Notes: a model not told the origin generated them from the letters alone. Numbered from the stretch's first letter, positions 1 to 12,707 are shown. The stretch is 64,000 bases of DNA from Ephemerocybe angulata (GCA_013368325.1 JAACJK010000063.1:496001-560000), one strand, 5' to 3'. Numbers and translations: made by a program.

Positions 1-1084
1 CTTTCTCCCTCTTTGCTTTCTCGGAATTCCGCGCTCGATTATCCAAGAAAGCAGTCGCGCGGTCTTGGTTCCTCGCCGCAAGCCTAGTGCGGCGCTCCTC
101 CATTGCCGCCGCTGCGGGTCCGTGGTTCGTTGGCTCCTGAGGCCCCTCTGGTATCGATTGGACCACCGCTTCCATCCCATCGGTAGGAGCGCAGTCGACA
201 CATGGGCACGAGGATCCAAACCACTCTTCCCCATAGTTCACGGTGATCTCCTCTCCCGCCACCACATCCCTCGTAGTCCGAGCAATGAACGCTGAAGTTC
301 TTGGGATGTATACGTACTAACGGGAGCGGTAAGTTTGTCTTATCCGAGTCCGGTGATTAGGCCCACTTACTTCAGCATTGAATGACCGACATAGGTGGTT
401 CACCATCCGCAAAGGTCCGACGAGCACCCGCTCCGATCCAGCCTCCTGGTTCTGGCCATCGGCGACCCTGATTGCGGATAAGGATGAATGGCGTGATTCG
501 TTATCACCAGGCATGATACCCAAGGCCTCCCAAATATCCACGCCGCCTCGAATATCCATTCGAGCAAAGATCCCAAAGCCTTTCTGGGAGTAAGCGCCCA
601 TTTTCGAAACGCCTAATCGAACCACGCTCCTGGGAGAAATGACCATGGCATACGCCGCAACGAACCTTGGATCTTTCCATCAACGACTCAGGACGCAAGA
701 AACAAGTTTACCGACTCACCACTCCACGCAGTCGAGCATCGCTATGCTAAGCGCCCGACAGCCTCGGTCTGACCCTCCATCTACCTGTCGCCTTCTTACG
801 AGGGCTGAACGAACTTTCTTCGCAGCCGCAAGGTAGGTGCTGGCGCGTGATAGCTCAAACAGATCCTTGTGTTCCTCGAACGTATCTCGGATCGTCAAGA
901 GAGTCAGACCAGAGACGCCGACAGAAGTCCCTACAATCTGTGGAATGTGGGCTTCGGGCCTGCTTGGGCTGGCTGGCGCAAACAGAGCCAGCACGACCAG
1001 GTCATCCGCGGAGATCGCGTCTGTCGAGGTCATGAGAGGCGCGGACGATAGCGCTTTTGCAACAAGTTCAGCTTGGGAGGACAT
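1..1084 (-). CDS. SET-domain protein (putative lysine methyltransferase), 3' end beyond window
   Basis: Three exons join in frame: 720-1084, 371-665 and 1-316, with introns of 54 bp each (666-719, 317-370). The first exon gives a helical N-terminal part starting MSSQAELVAKAL. The second holds the core SET region, with VISPRSVVRLG, MGAYSQKGFGIFA, the HSSLSAI and DGQNQ blocks and RMVNHLCRSFNAEY, which is the NH.C signature of SAM binding and the pseudoknot. The third exon has GEEITVNYGEEWFG, the second half of the pseudoknot, followed by a CPCVDC cysteine cluster like a post-SET motif. The coding frame is still open at position 1, so the C-terminus is missing. Agaricomycetes carry large families of such SET proteins; the substrate (histone or other) cannot be told. 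The start at 1084 is the first ATG of the exon; the 666-719 intron is the least certain boundary. Confidence 0.82.
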
Positions 1085-1239
1085 CGCAGTCAGGAGGAGA
1101 AAGAGCCACGGGGCGACCGCGTGTTCGAAATCAAAACATCATTGATCGGAAGGTATAAGATCTCCGCTCAAGGCGCACTTTCAACGGTCATCCTCAACAC
1201 CCACTCGCGCAGCCCCTCTGAGCTGAGCAACGGCAGAAT

Positions 1240-1761
1240 ATGAACATATCTCCGAAATTGGTGGAGAGGGTGAGTGGTAGATCTACACCGGTGGGTAGAT
1301 ACATCTAAATGCCCGCACATTCACCTAGGTTAGATCAGCCTCCAAAGAGAACAGAGATCCCAATCGCAGTGGCGAAACTAAGCCTCGTCCCCGGAAACAC
1401 ATTCAAGCAACGGGCTGGGAACTCTGGAAGCTTGCGTATGCCGAGTTCCACGAAGAAAAACAACAAAAAATCGAAGACTCAAACCGGAAAGACGGGGAGA
1501 AGCGGCAAGTGAAGTTCGCCGACGAGGTTGAGGTAATCCCGCGATCGCCCCGCCCGCAGAAACCTGTCAGTGTCTTTTAGAATAGCTGCTGTTAAACCTA
1601 TCATTCACCTCCAATTTCATTAGATCAATGCCGCTCGCCTTCTATTCAAGCGAAGGCGGCAGCAAGAAAATTTGCAGAGATTGAAGCGGGTGAAGGGCAA
1701 ATCGCACTTTGCGCCTGCGCCCCGCCGCACCGCCAATGTGACAGCTCCAACCCCTATTTAG
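1240..1761 (+). CDS. Small basic protein of unknown function (about 134 aa)
   Basis: Three exons, 1240-1269, 1329-1565 and 1624-1761, have clean GT..AG borders and keep phase 0, giving 134 residues. The start is the ATG at 1240. The protein is rich in Lys, Arg, Gln and Glu: KENRDPNRSGE, then GWELWKLAYAEFHEEKQQK (likely amphipathic helix), KFADEVEVIPRSPRPQKP, and a strongly basic tail with LLFKRRRQQENLQRLKR. It may be a nucleic-acid-binding or adaptor protein, but I recognise no domain. It lies 220 bp upstream of the next gene on the same strand and divergent from the SET gene. The case rests on consistent splicing and frame only. Confidence 0.5.
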
Positions 1762-1980
1762 TCCTATCTTTATTTCAACAATCCTGTACTACAGTAGGCT
1801 CTGGTAGATGTCTTAGCAGCTAGACTAACTCTTATCAACGACGGAGATCTCCTCCGGTTTCAACCGTCTCCACCCTCCATGTGGCACTCGGATCAACCAT
1901 TCGCCCCTCCCTCCACTATTTAAACTCCCGGCCTGTGCCTAAGCTAACCGCAATCCTCCCTTCATACCAAGCACTTTGCC

Positions 1981-4900
1981 ATGGGGCATATCTGTGGAAC
2001 ATGCGGTACCTTCACGGCGAAGCAAAAGGAATATGCGATGCACCGTGTCTCGTGCACAGGTTCGCAGGTAGGGATACCCTCGGACTATCGGGTGAACATG
2101 CCCCTGATTTCGATTACCTTTCCAATGCTATCCAGTCGGAGTCCATGGGTAGTTCTTCCCCAAGGACTAGTGACAACGCCCAAGTGAGTGCTCTCCTTGG
2201 TAACCACGCGAGGGGTTGCAATTGAAGCTTCAATTCATAGCACAACGAGCCCCATCAAATCGGCCTTTCAGGTCCCCCGCGCTATCCCCCTAACCAACAA
2301 GAGGATCAACAGGTGAGATTCGACCGTAAAGACCACATAAACCTTGAAGGTTCGGGCATTAACATCTAGCCCGTCTCTGGAAGCCCCCCGGATATGATCT
2401 CGTCCTGGAGAGACAAGCTGAAGCTGAAGAGGTAAGCGCAATTGGTCCTTCCCTTATTTTGCACGAAACATCTATCTCGCCTGCGTTTCCTAGCAAGACA
2501 TCTCCGGTGGTTCATCGCAACAAGACGGGGACGTGGAGGATGTGAGTATCGTTCTATACCGTCGGATTGAGGTGACTAATCTCCTCTTAGGATTTGGGAC
2601 CCCCCCCACAACGGAACCCTCTCAAGGTAGGATAACCGCAAACAGTTCGACAGGGTCGCAAGCTAACTCTCCGCCAGTTCCTCACTCTACCGCGCGAGGA
2701 GCAGCTTAAAAAGCTAGAGTCTAGCAGGGCAAAGATCCTGGATGGGACATCTCCTCTCCTAAAGTCCTTACCGAGGGAAACGGCGCTCGTAAGTGACATT
2801 GCGGACGGTTTATCACCCATGACGCTGACACATTCATTTCAAAGGCTCGCATAGCTAAAATTAAGGAGAAAATACTGAACGGGACGGTAAGCACGGATTA
2901 TCCAAGCCACCGCACTGTACTGACCCCACTAGCTCGAGGAAGCCCAGCCAGTTGAGAAAGCAGATCCCAGGGAGGGTCGGGTCCTTCAGCCAGCTAAGGA
3001 GTCTTCCCCAAGCCGCGACGATCCATTCAGTCTTCCATTCGACTCTCCTTACAATCCCTTCCACTCGTTCCCCAACTATAACCCCTATGCGGAGTTGGAG
3101 CCAGAGCCGACCAACAAGTGGGAGCCGACTGGTCCTGGTGGACCAGTGAGTTTATTACTTTATTCAGGCGATTTATGTGATTAATCTCCTTGAAGCTTGT
3201 CGAGACTATTGAATTTGCGCGGTGGATAAGGGAATCAGCCCTCCGCGAAGGCATTGTTCCACACATCCCAGGGAGACCGCCCATGACTGCCGAACAGTAT
3301 CGGGAGATATCAGCCAGGCCTGATATGAGTCGCGAAGACGTGAGTAACAACCCCTGTCTAGAGCCCCCAATCTGATAACAGAGCAGATTCAGCGCCTCCT
3401 GCAAGATCCCAACCCACAGACGACTCAATTTGGGACCATGAGGGTCGCCAAGATATCGCCTCTCGGAAGGGAAAGGAAAGAGTGGACAAAGTAGTCAAGA
3501 GGAAGGGGGTGCGTGACTCTCTGCGCGCTCATGGTAACCTACGCTAACTAAAACACAGAGCATATAAGGGCCGACCCCAGCTGGGAGTTCACGTCGCGGC
3601 TACAGAGAGTAATTCTCACCTGAAAATCGTACCCAACCCTTGGAGGAGATTCGTTGTCACTGAGGCGAATGAGGTGAAGAGTGAACTTTGTTTGGTCGAT
3701 AACCCTACTACAGCTTTGCTCCTTGGTCCACGCAGGATATATGTATACAATAGCTACTATCCATACCGTAATCAAGGTGACTTCGAATTGATTTGGGGCG
3801 TCCAGGCCAGCAGCCAGACATCGCTCCAATACGTTCGCACCACGTCTCTTATCCGGATCGGGCCGAATTTGATCTCAAATTTTGAGATGTTCAGTTCATT
3901 GATCCCCGTTGAATTCTTTGACCACCACAGGCAATGCTGACCGTAGAAGAAGTTCCTCCGCGTACGTTTATAACCGCGAATGACAGATGCCCATTCTAAT
4001 GCACGTCACAGGGCGCGCGAGGCTGCCCAAAATCTACTTGATCAATAAGCATTTGAACGACATGCCGACTACACGGTACTTTCGCATACCAGTCGCGGTA
4101 AGTCGCCCACAACCGTATGAGAACTCTATCACTTGAACATTGAGCAGATGCATGAGGCTTTCAACGAAGTCCACCAACTCATTTCATACGCCCACCGCCA
4201 CATTGCGCTATATCAACATATTAGGGCGGTGGCCTATTCACCCCTCAGATCGTCTGAGATTTACATACAGGCATCCTCTCCGGAGGCGGTGGAAGACCTC
4301 GTTGCTTTAGAGTCAGCCTTAACTCGACCGCCGTGTCCTCACGCAGGCAGGGAGCTAGACCCGCTTCGCGCAATCAGCCTCCGCCCCGGTTCGTGGATCC
4401 AATTTCCACATATCGACCACCACGGGAAGCAATACCAGGCACATGGCCTGGTTTCCCATGTCGACGACCTCGCTGGAATAGTCGCCGCCTATGCGCCGGA
4501 GTGCCGACACATCCAATCGTCGCCCGATCTGTCAACGCCCATCTGCCTCTTCTTCAAGCCTCAACGAGTCACCGGCATGGCGAGTACCCACACTCCGGGT
4601 CTGTACACCCTCCCGCTTCGCCTTGACGCCCCAGTTCTGTCTCCCTATCCTCCTCCTCCCAATCTCCTTGCGCACTTTGCGAAAATCATCCCTACCATCA
4701 ATCCACCAGTCTGGGAAGAGGCGTTGGAAGACCTCGGTCGTTTTGACCCAGGCCGCATCATGCTCGCCAGAACCTACAGAGTGCGCTACGGAGAGCATGC
4801 AGGCCTCATGGGTTTTGCGATGCTCTCACAGATGAATGGACTCATCGATCTAGCCGTCAACCGCCATGGCATTTCCACTACTCTTAAGGTCCCGATTGGG

Positions 4901-5144
4901 TACCTGGGCACTGGCTATTACCCCGGAGATGATGTCGGAGGCTACACAGAGGACGCAGAAGGCGGGAGATACGAAGAAGGTTCCATCATAGCGGATGCAG
5001 GACCTGGCAGGTACTTTGTCCAATCAAACCGCCAGGTAAGGCCGTTATTCAATGTGTAACCGATAAAAAGCTGAAATTTAGACCCAGGGCCATACGTACA
5101 TCCTACTCGAGAAAAACATGGACCATATTTATCACGACAATTAG
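1981..5144 (+). CDS. Many-exon protein with Zn-finger-like N-terminus and NGN/KOW (Spt5-like) C-terminal half
   Basis: The ATG at 1981 opens a C..C..H..C finger (CGTCGTFTAKQKEYAMHRVSC) that ends at a donor at 2068. About ten short exons follow (e.g. 2136-2183), most in phase 0, encoding a low-complexity Pro/Glu-rich linker. From about 3560 the sequence becomes folded-looking. Exon 4148-5035 (296 codons) contains EIYIQASSPEAVEDLV, then LRPGSWIQFPHIDHHGKQY, and later YRVRYGEHAGLMGFAM with VPIGYLGTGYYPGDDV. The order matches an NGN domain followed by two KOW motifs of the transcription elongation factor Spt5, although the likeness is weak. The last exon is 5082-5144. Near 3400-3560 I could not find exon borders that keep one frame, so the gene may be damaged there or use a border I missed. 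Function in transcription or chromatin is inference. Confidence 0.6.
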
Positions 5145-5373
5145 GATTATTTGCTCTATTGAAAGTTCTATTGCCGCCTTTTAATCGCTCGGGTTCACCG
5201 CCTTGATATTAGCCATCATGTCACGGTTGCATTGATTAATGTCTGTAATTACGGCGATAGGGTCCGGAACGGGCGAGATGGGTGTTCACCTTCCTGCTCT
5301 AGACTTGCGCTAGCGTACATTATTTCATGAAAGCAGAGTTTGAGGAGTAGAATTCCAAAGTCCCGTTAGCACC

Positions 5374-5456
5374 GACTTCGATCTCCGTCTTCATAAGACG
5401 CCACGTGGATAATTTGATTTTGCATCACTGGCTCTTATGAAGACGGAGATCGAGTC
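5374..5456. repeat. Inverted repeat (hairpin) with partial direct duplication
   Basis: Arms of about 25 bp read GATCTCCGTCTTCATAAG on the left and its reverse complement on the right, separated by about 33 bp. Immediately downstream (5455-5515) part of the left arm and loop is repeated directly (TCTTCATAAG followed by TGCATCACTGGCTG). The structure lies between the convergent 3' ends of the NGN/KOW gene and the F-box gene. It could be a small foldback element; no target-site duplication was evident. Confidence 0.6.
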
Positions 5457-5601
5457 TTCATAAGAAGCCGCATGGCAGTATAATTGTGCATCACTGGCTG
5501 ATCGCGCCTTCCCAATACTCTATGCACCAAACGTTTACAATTCAGAGTCGACACATTGAATCAGTTATCCCTGCTAAGGTAAGTATATACGTCCACTAAT
5601 C

Positions 5602-6945
5602 TCATTGCACAGTCCCTTCGCACCACATCCACCTCGGAATCCAGTGATCATCTGGATCATCACGGTCAGGCTGAATCTTCATCACCTGCCCGATTTGAGC
5701 CAAACCTTGGGGGAGAGGACGCTCTGGGGTCCATGCTACCTCCAGGCTGAGAGCGCCTGCACCAAGGCGAGCCTGGATGCAGGCTGCTAAGTCGGCAGTC
5801 TCTGCTGCAGGCGAATCCACCGAAAGGACCCTAAGGTCTGGTAGAACCGCGAGCTGCTGGAGGGATTGAAGTAAAGGAACTTGGGAATTGGCGCTCCTCA
5901 CCTCCAACCTTGTAATCTGACTGGCGCTGCGCAGGAGTTCTACTGCGGCAGGCGCAGGTATCATCGGGTCGCACCTGATCCCGAGGCAGCGGAGATTCGG
6001 TAAAGCTTGAAGAAAGGGGGAGATGAACCTCTCGATGAGCTGAATATTACTGAGATCGTCCACGAGATAGAGAGTGGTAAGGTTGGGAAACGAGGCGGCG
6101 CGAAGGAGTGCTGTGAACCGACCATGTGAAGTGAGGTGAAGGGTGGTGAGATTGGGAAGGGGGACAGCACCATTCGGATCGATCACCCCGTGCGTGTTGT
6201 GTGCGAACGATGCGTGAAAGGCCAGTACCGCCGCCTGCTGCAAGTGCGCAATCACGTCTGTGAAGAGAGGTAGGTGGGTGTGGTACACATAGCCGATGAA
6301 CACACTGGTGAGCTGCTCCCATGGCAGGATGAACATCTCGTTTGCGCCTGGTCCTGCGATGGGTCCCCGAATCGAAACCTCCACAAGCATCGGGCAGTTG
6401 GAGAAGGCGGTGATCGGTCGAGGGAAGGCGCGCACACCTTCCGGTCGGAAAGCATTGACTTGCCATGCATCCCTGTCATCCATGGTGATGCAGAGGCGAG
6501 TGAGGAGGGGAAACCTCACATCGTAGATCGAGAAAAACTGCTGCGGGACTACACCATGGAGGGTCAAGCTCCCGAGCCGCTCAACCGGAATGATATCGCG
6601 CAGCCTCATTGTGGTGTTGCAATCGAGAAGAAGCCGCAAGAGGTGTGGCTTAGACCATCGCTTTACGAAGGCCACACCCTTGTACGTATCCCCCTCCGAC
6701 TGGCGCCGCCGAATCGCGACGTTCGTCCATAGTCGCGATTCTCCCCTAAGGATCTCCCTCCAAGTGGAACACACCCCAAAGAGATTCAAAATCTGGCTCA
6801 AGTCTGGCGGAAAGGGACCCTGCAGGGTAGCGCGAAATATCTGAAGCAGGATCTCCGCTGAAAGCTCGGAAATCGGAGCTAAGTTATGAAATCAGGCGCG
6901 CGAAGTGAGGGGATTATCATGACTGGAATATGCACCTTGCTCCAT
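5602..6945 (-). CDS. F-box / leucine-rich-repeat-like protein
   Basis: Two exons: 6936-6945 (ATG GAG CAA G) and 5602-6878, with a 57-bp intron at 6879-6935. Joining them gives MEQAPISELSAEILLQIFRATL at the N-terminus, a classic F-box opening (LP.E.L..IF), continuing with VCSTWREILRGESRLWTNVAI. About 350 residues follow with irregular leucine-rich blocks (LTTLHLTSHGRF, LTTLYLVDDLSN, LRCLGIRC, ITRLEVRSA, LRVLSVDS). F-box proteins bind Skp1 and present substrates to SCF ubiquitin ligases; agaricomycetes have hundreds of this sort and individual substrates are unknown. The total, about 429 aa, is normal for the family. Starting at the internal ATG at 6801 would remove the F-box, so the spliced start is preferred. 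Confidence 0.85.
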
Positions 6946-8451
6946 CGCACAGCTAGGGAAGGTCGTCTTGATATGCGCTGGGGCGGAGCGCGAGCTAGAA
7001 TGTTCGGAGCGCTCACCTCTTCGAAGGCAGCACGCCGCGATATATATATATGCAAACTCCCTGGCGTGCTGTGCAGAACCACACAGCACGAACACAGCAA
7101 TCTGCACAGCACACCGCCGCATTCGAAGCCGCACATAAATCGATATTTCATGCGGGCTGTGCTAACATTCCGCGATACATAGGCAACACAGCCTGCGTCA
7201 CCAGCTAATGTCCACAGTCACCCAACGCAGCCTGCGCCGCAGCGCAGCTATCCATCCAAGAGGTCGGCCAGAGTATGATAGCCTCGGCGCTGGCTCATGT
7301 CAACTGCCAGATCCTTACCATCAATCCCACGTACTTCGCACGCCCGGTGGCGCGCTTATCTAGGCGCCCAGCCGGGCGCACTGTACGCACATCACGCCAC
7401 TGCCTTGAGGTCCGGGTAGCGATGGACCAATGATCTATCAAGTCCTCAGACGTTAACCTACGTCATCAGAGCGCGGAAATTTGCTTATGGCGTGCAGCTT
7501 TTCTCAGCGCTGACATCATGGAAACGCGAATATGCAGGACGCGGGCGGGCTTTTTCTTTAGACGCCCGAACTTATTATCATCAAGGGCGGCTATCTGGTG
7601 TACGACGTCATCAGGGTGCAGGACCTGCCTCAAGACACGCGTTTTTACGGGCTTATGACATCATGGAAATATGGCTTTCCACCGCACAGGCGGGCTTTTC
7701 TTTTTAGGCGCCCATAAGGCGGACTTAGCGCCAGGCACGGCCATCTCTCTCCGTGGGCGCATAACATCATTGCCCCATGAAAAAGGCACGTCAACTGTGG
7801 TTTTTTGCATGCCAATGACATCAACAAGCCAAGGCAGCACACGTCTTACACCACGGGTCTCTGGACATGTACCTACACACGAGCTCAACAGATGATGTCA
7901 TGAGAGCGCAAAAAAAGGCTGAAAGTGTACGGTTTCTTCATGGTCATGACATCACGACCAACTAGAGAGCCCGTAGGCGAGGTTTTACACTTAGGCGCCC
8001 CACCATTGACGTGCGCTGAGAAAGGCACGTCTACATGCCAATCACGTCACCAAGCCAAGGTGCGGTGCTGCACTCAGAAGCAGCACGCGTCTCAAACCTC
8101 GCGTCTCCGGACACGTACCTACAAACGAGCTCAATGAATGATGTCATGAGAGTGCAAAAAAAGGCTGAAAGTGTACGGTTTCTTCATGGTCATGACATCA
8201 CGACCAACTAGAGAGACGGTAGGCGAGGTTAGGCGCCCAACGATTGACCTGAGCGCCGGGCGCGGATGCCGCAGTTGGTGGCACATCCAATGAAAAGTGC
8301 CGCCAGTTTAAGTGAGTAGGTACGTTCGTCATCAACGTATTCCTCTGACGGCATTCCAGCTGGGAGGCCCCTTTTCAACCCAACATACCAGGAGAACATA
8401 GCTATATTCTATACTCTAGCGGCTACAGAAATAAAGGAGTGGTTAGTAGCT
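6946..8451. repeat. Gene-free stretch with a tandem duplication of about 246 bp and hairpin motifs
   Basis: No convincing gene. The segment around 7786-7970 is repeated at about 8030-8216: both copies carry GGCTGAAAGTGTACGGTTTC and CATGACATCACGACCAACTA, 246 bp apart. Elsewhere there are GC-rich inverted motifs of the TAGGCGCC type (7350-7375, 7980-8000, 8230) and several near-palindromic GACGTCA/TGACATCA sites. The string GTCATAAGCCCGTAAAA (read on the minus strand near 7640) also occurs in the hairpin array at 24.2 kb, so the two regions share a repeat family. Confidence 0.55.
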
Positions 8452-9060
8452 ATGGTGCGCTCACAACATATGGACGCACCTGATAAATGCTTTGTAAGCA
8501 ATTCGCTGGCGGAAAAGCTTATAAATCACCATCACCTCGATGGGGCAATTTTCAGTACCAAGGCGACTGTTCTCGATCGGGGCCCTCCCTGCTGCACCCA
8601 GGACGAAATGGTGAGCCAGTCAGTATATACCGACCCGGTCGTTGCTCACAAGCCCCACTACTAGCCGCCAGACGCCAAGCGTCAGAAGACTGCCCCTACC
8701 GTCGATACTCGTTCGTCCAACACATCCAGCTCGTCGCCCACCCCGGAAGAGGTACACCTTGAGCGCATACCGGCTGATATTGCTGCTTTCATGCTCGAGC
8801 CCTGCAATCAAGCAATACCAAACCTCGAGAAGCTTATGGAGGAGAAACTCCAGAGGAATGGTATCACAGGTGTGTGTATGCCGGCCTTCTTGTCGCTCAA
8901 ACTCACAATCCAAACAGTAGCTCGAAGAAGGCCAGCAGAAGAGTCTTCGTCCACTACCCACTCTTATGCGAACTCGCTAGCCGCGGAGGCGTCGGCTCCA
9001 AGTACCCCGACACCGGGTCAGGCCCAAGATGATGTGCTGAGCGTCCAGTGGGAAGCGTAA
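8452..9060 (+). CDS. Small hypothetical protein (about 168 aa) at the head of the helicase gene set
   Basis: Three exons, 8452-8610, 8665-8869 and 8918-9060, join with frame preserved across both introns (54 and 48 bp) and end at TAA 9058-9060. The protein has a polar, Ser/Thr-rich segment (PPDAKRQKTAPTVDTRSS), a predicted helix (LEPCNQAIPNLEKLMEEKL), then VARRRPAEESSS and an acidic tail. No known domain was recognised. It lies about 220 bp upstream of the large unknown gene and has the same orientation, so it may belong to the same unit. Its reality rests on consistent splicing and coding-like composition. Confidence 0.5.
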
Positions 9061-9282
9061 CCCGTAGCTCTACCTAAATTAATTATCCTGAACAATTGAA
9101 CTGTAAAAATACTCGCACTCTCACCATAAGATGCTAAGCTGGACGACTCGTCAGGCCTGTGCCCAAAACAACGGCCCCAGGTGGGGATTGATCTTGAGAA
9201 CCACGGTCGTCCAGGCGCGTGATACCCCCACTATCGACTTCCATCTTGACTTCCATCTTCCCTCGACCAACACCACTCACCC

Positions 9283-12200
9283 ATGCCCCAGCCAGTCGAA
9301 GTCATTGGAAGCCTTGGGAACCTTGAGCGGGCGGCCAGACCCCGAAGAAAAAAAGCGGTGCGCACCATCCCCCCTGTCGGGGAACCCTAAGCCAAAGCCA
9401 TCCCGCAGAACAGAGCCGATACAGCTGCGCTTAGGGAAGAGAGAGAGCTTCGAGCACAGGAGAAGTATGAGTCCTTGGTGAGTCTACTGCCTGACGACGC
9501 TACACACAGCACAGCATCATTTACATGGAAAATTTCCAGACAAAGATCACGCCACCCCTCCACATTCCCGATGAGGACTCTTTTCTGGGCTTCGCTCTGG
9601 TCAATATCGTCGATCCATGCGATGGTGGGAGAGGGCCGAAGCTCATCCTGTCGAAATACCAGCGTCCGCTCTCCAAGAAACAACTCCGACTTCTCCAACT
9701 GGCGGCAGGACCTGACGGATCCGGTTTGAGGACGCTCGACTTTGAAAACGCGGTTTACATTGCCGTAGATCCCGCCCTCCTCGAAGAAGGAACCCTAACC
9801 CAGGACCTCTACCCTCCACATAACCGCGTCCAATGGTCCCCTGCTGCAGAAGGGGCGACAATGGTACTTCTCGCGGGAGGACATCGCCAAGCGACGTCCA
9901 TGGACCTCGTCGATCCGCACGACAAGGAGATCGAAAAACTGAAGAAGAAAATTACTGCCCTTGGACCTAATCGTCGTGAGGATAGAGCAGAACAAATTCA
10001 AGCCCAGATAGACAAGCTTTTGGCGGCGAGAGAACCCAAATGCATCTGGCTCGCCATGTTCTACGACCGAGGTGTGTTCGACATTGTCCCCAATAAACGA
10101 TCTGACCCCAATCCTGCAGACAAGATACTCGAATCCAGAGACAACTCCCTCACCGCCCTCCTCAAACTTCTCACCAACAATAAGATACCCCCTGCCGCCG
10201 ACAGCGAAGAGCACCAACTGGCGACGGTCTTCAGCCTCGTGCACGATCGAGAAAAAAACGACACCGATACCCTCCTCAGCTACTCCCAAACCCTGGCTAT
10301 CAAGCACCGCACCGCGTACCTGCGTCTAATCAACCGATGCCGTGATTTCTTCTCCTTTCTCGTCGAACTTCGCGCATCATCCCACTTCCGCAACTTCCTG
10401 ACCGACAGCCAGCGCATCGTCAATGTTTATCAAGAGCTTTGGGAACTGATCGAACCGCTCTTCCGGTCAATGTGGCGCCAACTCGTGTACATAGCCAGCG
10501 ATTCGGACCTACCGGCCCAAGAAGGCACCGAGGAAGAACATGCTGCGCTCATCGTTGAAGCCTTAACCCAACCCCCCAACTATGTATCGGTGCCCATTTT
10601 AAACGCTCTGGTTGAGGCGTCGGACGAGGCATTCAACGACTATCTTGCCGATGTCTCGTTCAACATAGGCTCCCGCTTGGAGACGTATAACGAACTGTTT
10701 GATAGCTACCACGAAGCTGTCGCTGATCGATTCCAAGAGATTGTTGAAAAGTCCCAGCTGGACGAGCCCGGGATGTGGACTCAGGCTGACGAAGATGCCC
10801 TGCCCACCGCATTCGCAAAGCTCCACCTGCTTCTGGTAGAGCAGTGTGCGTACAAGCCGAGCGACGCGCCCAGACTCGATGGAAAGCTCCCTCTGTTTTC
10901 TCCCATGTGTGCTGCAGCCCTAATAGACGACTGGTGGTCAGTCCGTGACGTTGTGTACCTTGTGAGTTGTCTCTCCTACCTTCTCTATACCCAGGCTAAC
11001 GTAGACTAGATATCGAATCAATTCCTTCCCGGTTTGGGCTACATTCAAAATATCAACAAAGGCAGGAATCCCAGCAAAGCCCCGTTTGACTCATACCCTG
11101 GCGCGATCCGACACTATCTTCACTACTTTCTGGGCTCCAATAATCCCGAGGTGTGGTCGAGCACGACCGTAGAGCATATGCTCCAAACCGAGGACGATGA
11201 CGGAGATACAGGCCGCTCCGTCACTGATGCTGCCTTCAACTCCTTGATCACTCTGCTCTGGAGGCACCGGGAAGATATACTGCGACCCGTACATGAACTC
11301 ATCCAGCCTATACCCCCCCTTGCCCCATACACCCAGCGCAGGAAGCAAGACGAGGAGGCTGAGGATGAGGACTCACTTATCGTCGAAGCAGGCCAGAACT
11401 TCCTGAAGCAATGGGTGCGATCGGTCGCAGACTCAGAGCGAATCCCTCAAAAGGAGGTCACTCCGAGGTTAAGACCCATGCTTCCTCCAGATCTGCGGGC
11501 GGCGATAGAGAAGTGGGAGGAGGAAAACCACGTAGATGGGCTACTCTCCATATTTGAAGCGCTTCAGCAGAGCTCCCTCAACTACCTTGTCAGCTATTCT
11601 GGCCTGGGCAACAACCGCGCGCATCACGTCAACATCATTCTCTACGTCCACAGGGAAATCGACTACTTCAGCAACTACCTCGCACCGTTCACCGAAATTG
11701 TCAAACCCTTTTGTCAGCTCTTGACCACGCTCTTCGATGCTGTTCAAGCCTTCCCTGGGCTCGAATCAGCGCCTATCTGGTTCGCCTTTCCCCCCGAGCA
11801 TGGTGTACCTCAGCCAATCGAGGTGTCAGAATACTCTGAGCTTGCCGTTCGAAAAGATCGCGATTCACGAAGAACCGTGTTCGACCAAGCCCTCTCCACG
11901 TTTGTTAAAAGAATTGCCAAGGCTGACTGCCTTGGGGTTCTTTCCGATCGTGATGAACCTCACTATCGCCTCCATCTTGGGCTGAAGAGGCCGCTCGAAG
12001 CCCTGAGGACGAAGGCTCTCCCTCTCCAACACCACCTCGCCATTACTCAGCGCTGTCCCGACCTCGCCTCATGGCCGCTTGTTCAAGAAGAGTGGGACGA
12101 CGAGGATGAACTCGACGAAGGCGGCGACGAGGATTCGGTAGAACGCGAGCGACTCCCGATGGACGTACCAGGAGCCAGATTCAGCAGGATGTCAGACCTG

Positions 12201-12377
12201 CGGCACCACTACCGATCTCGGGATGTGCAAGAGCTTCGTGGGGACGATGAAAGCGGGAATCAGGACATCGATCAAGAAGCTTACGACATTCATTATGGTA
12301 CCCTGAGATCTACCAAGCGCCGCAGGGAAGGCTCATCCCAGTCTTACACAAGTGACTCTGATGCAGACGCTGAATGA
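9283..12377 (+). CDS. Long unknown protein with weak ParB-like N-terminal signature and acidic tail
   Basis: Core exons are 9525-10961 (or from 9515 if spliced) and 11010-12377; the intron at 10962-11009 joins VVYL to ISNQFLPG in phase. The sequence starting MENFQTKITPPLHIPDED gives about 934 aa. Residues around 30-130 contain KYQRPLSKKQLRLLQLA, VYIAVDP and MVLLAGGHRQATSM; that order and the GGHR motif recall the ParB/Srx-like fold, but this is a guess from pattern. The remainder is helical, with a charged segment near codon 140 and an acidic C-terminus (EEWDDEDELDEGGDED) ending in basic KRRREGSS. Upstream, ATG 9283 opens a plausible N-terminal extension that reaches a donor at 9465 and joins 9515, but it contains an in-frame TAA at 9388-9390. 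Either the true start is elsewhere or this copy is damaged. Confidence 0.7.
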
Positions 12378-12707
12378 ACCCTCCGCCCGCTACTGTAATT
12401 GTGTAGTACGGGACGCATGATGTTGTAGACTATGCTCAATCATCCATTTTACCATACCTATAGTATCACCAGCTTAAGTCTCCTCAAATTAACTCCCCTG
12501 CGGCAAGGGCCCATCAATCCGCTGCTTAGTGCCCGATAAGACGGTTTAAAGTATCAAAAAACGCGCATTTAACTGACTACCGCTTATCACGGAATTAGGG
12601 GTAGTAACAAACAGTCCCAAACAAATGCTGGCAAATATTCGCTCGGAATCGATCTCTTCTCAGCGTTCAATCCCTCCCAGCCACTGAAACCCTTTGAATT
12701 CAGCCCG

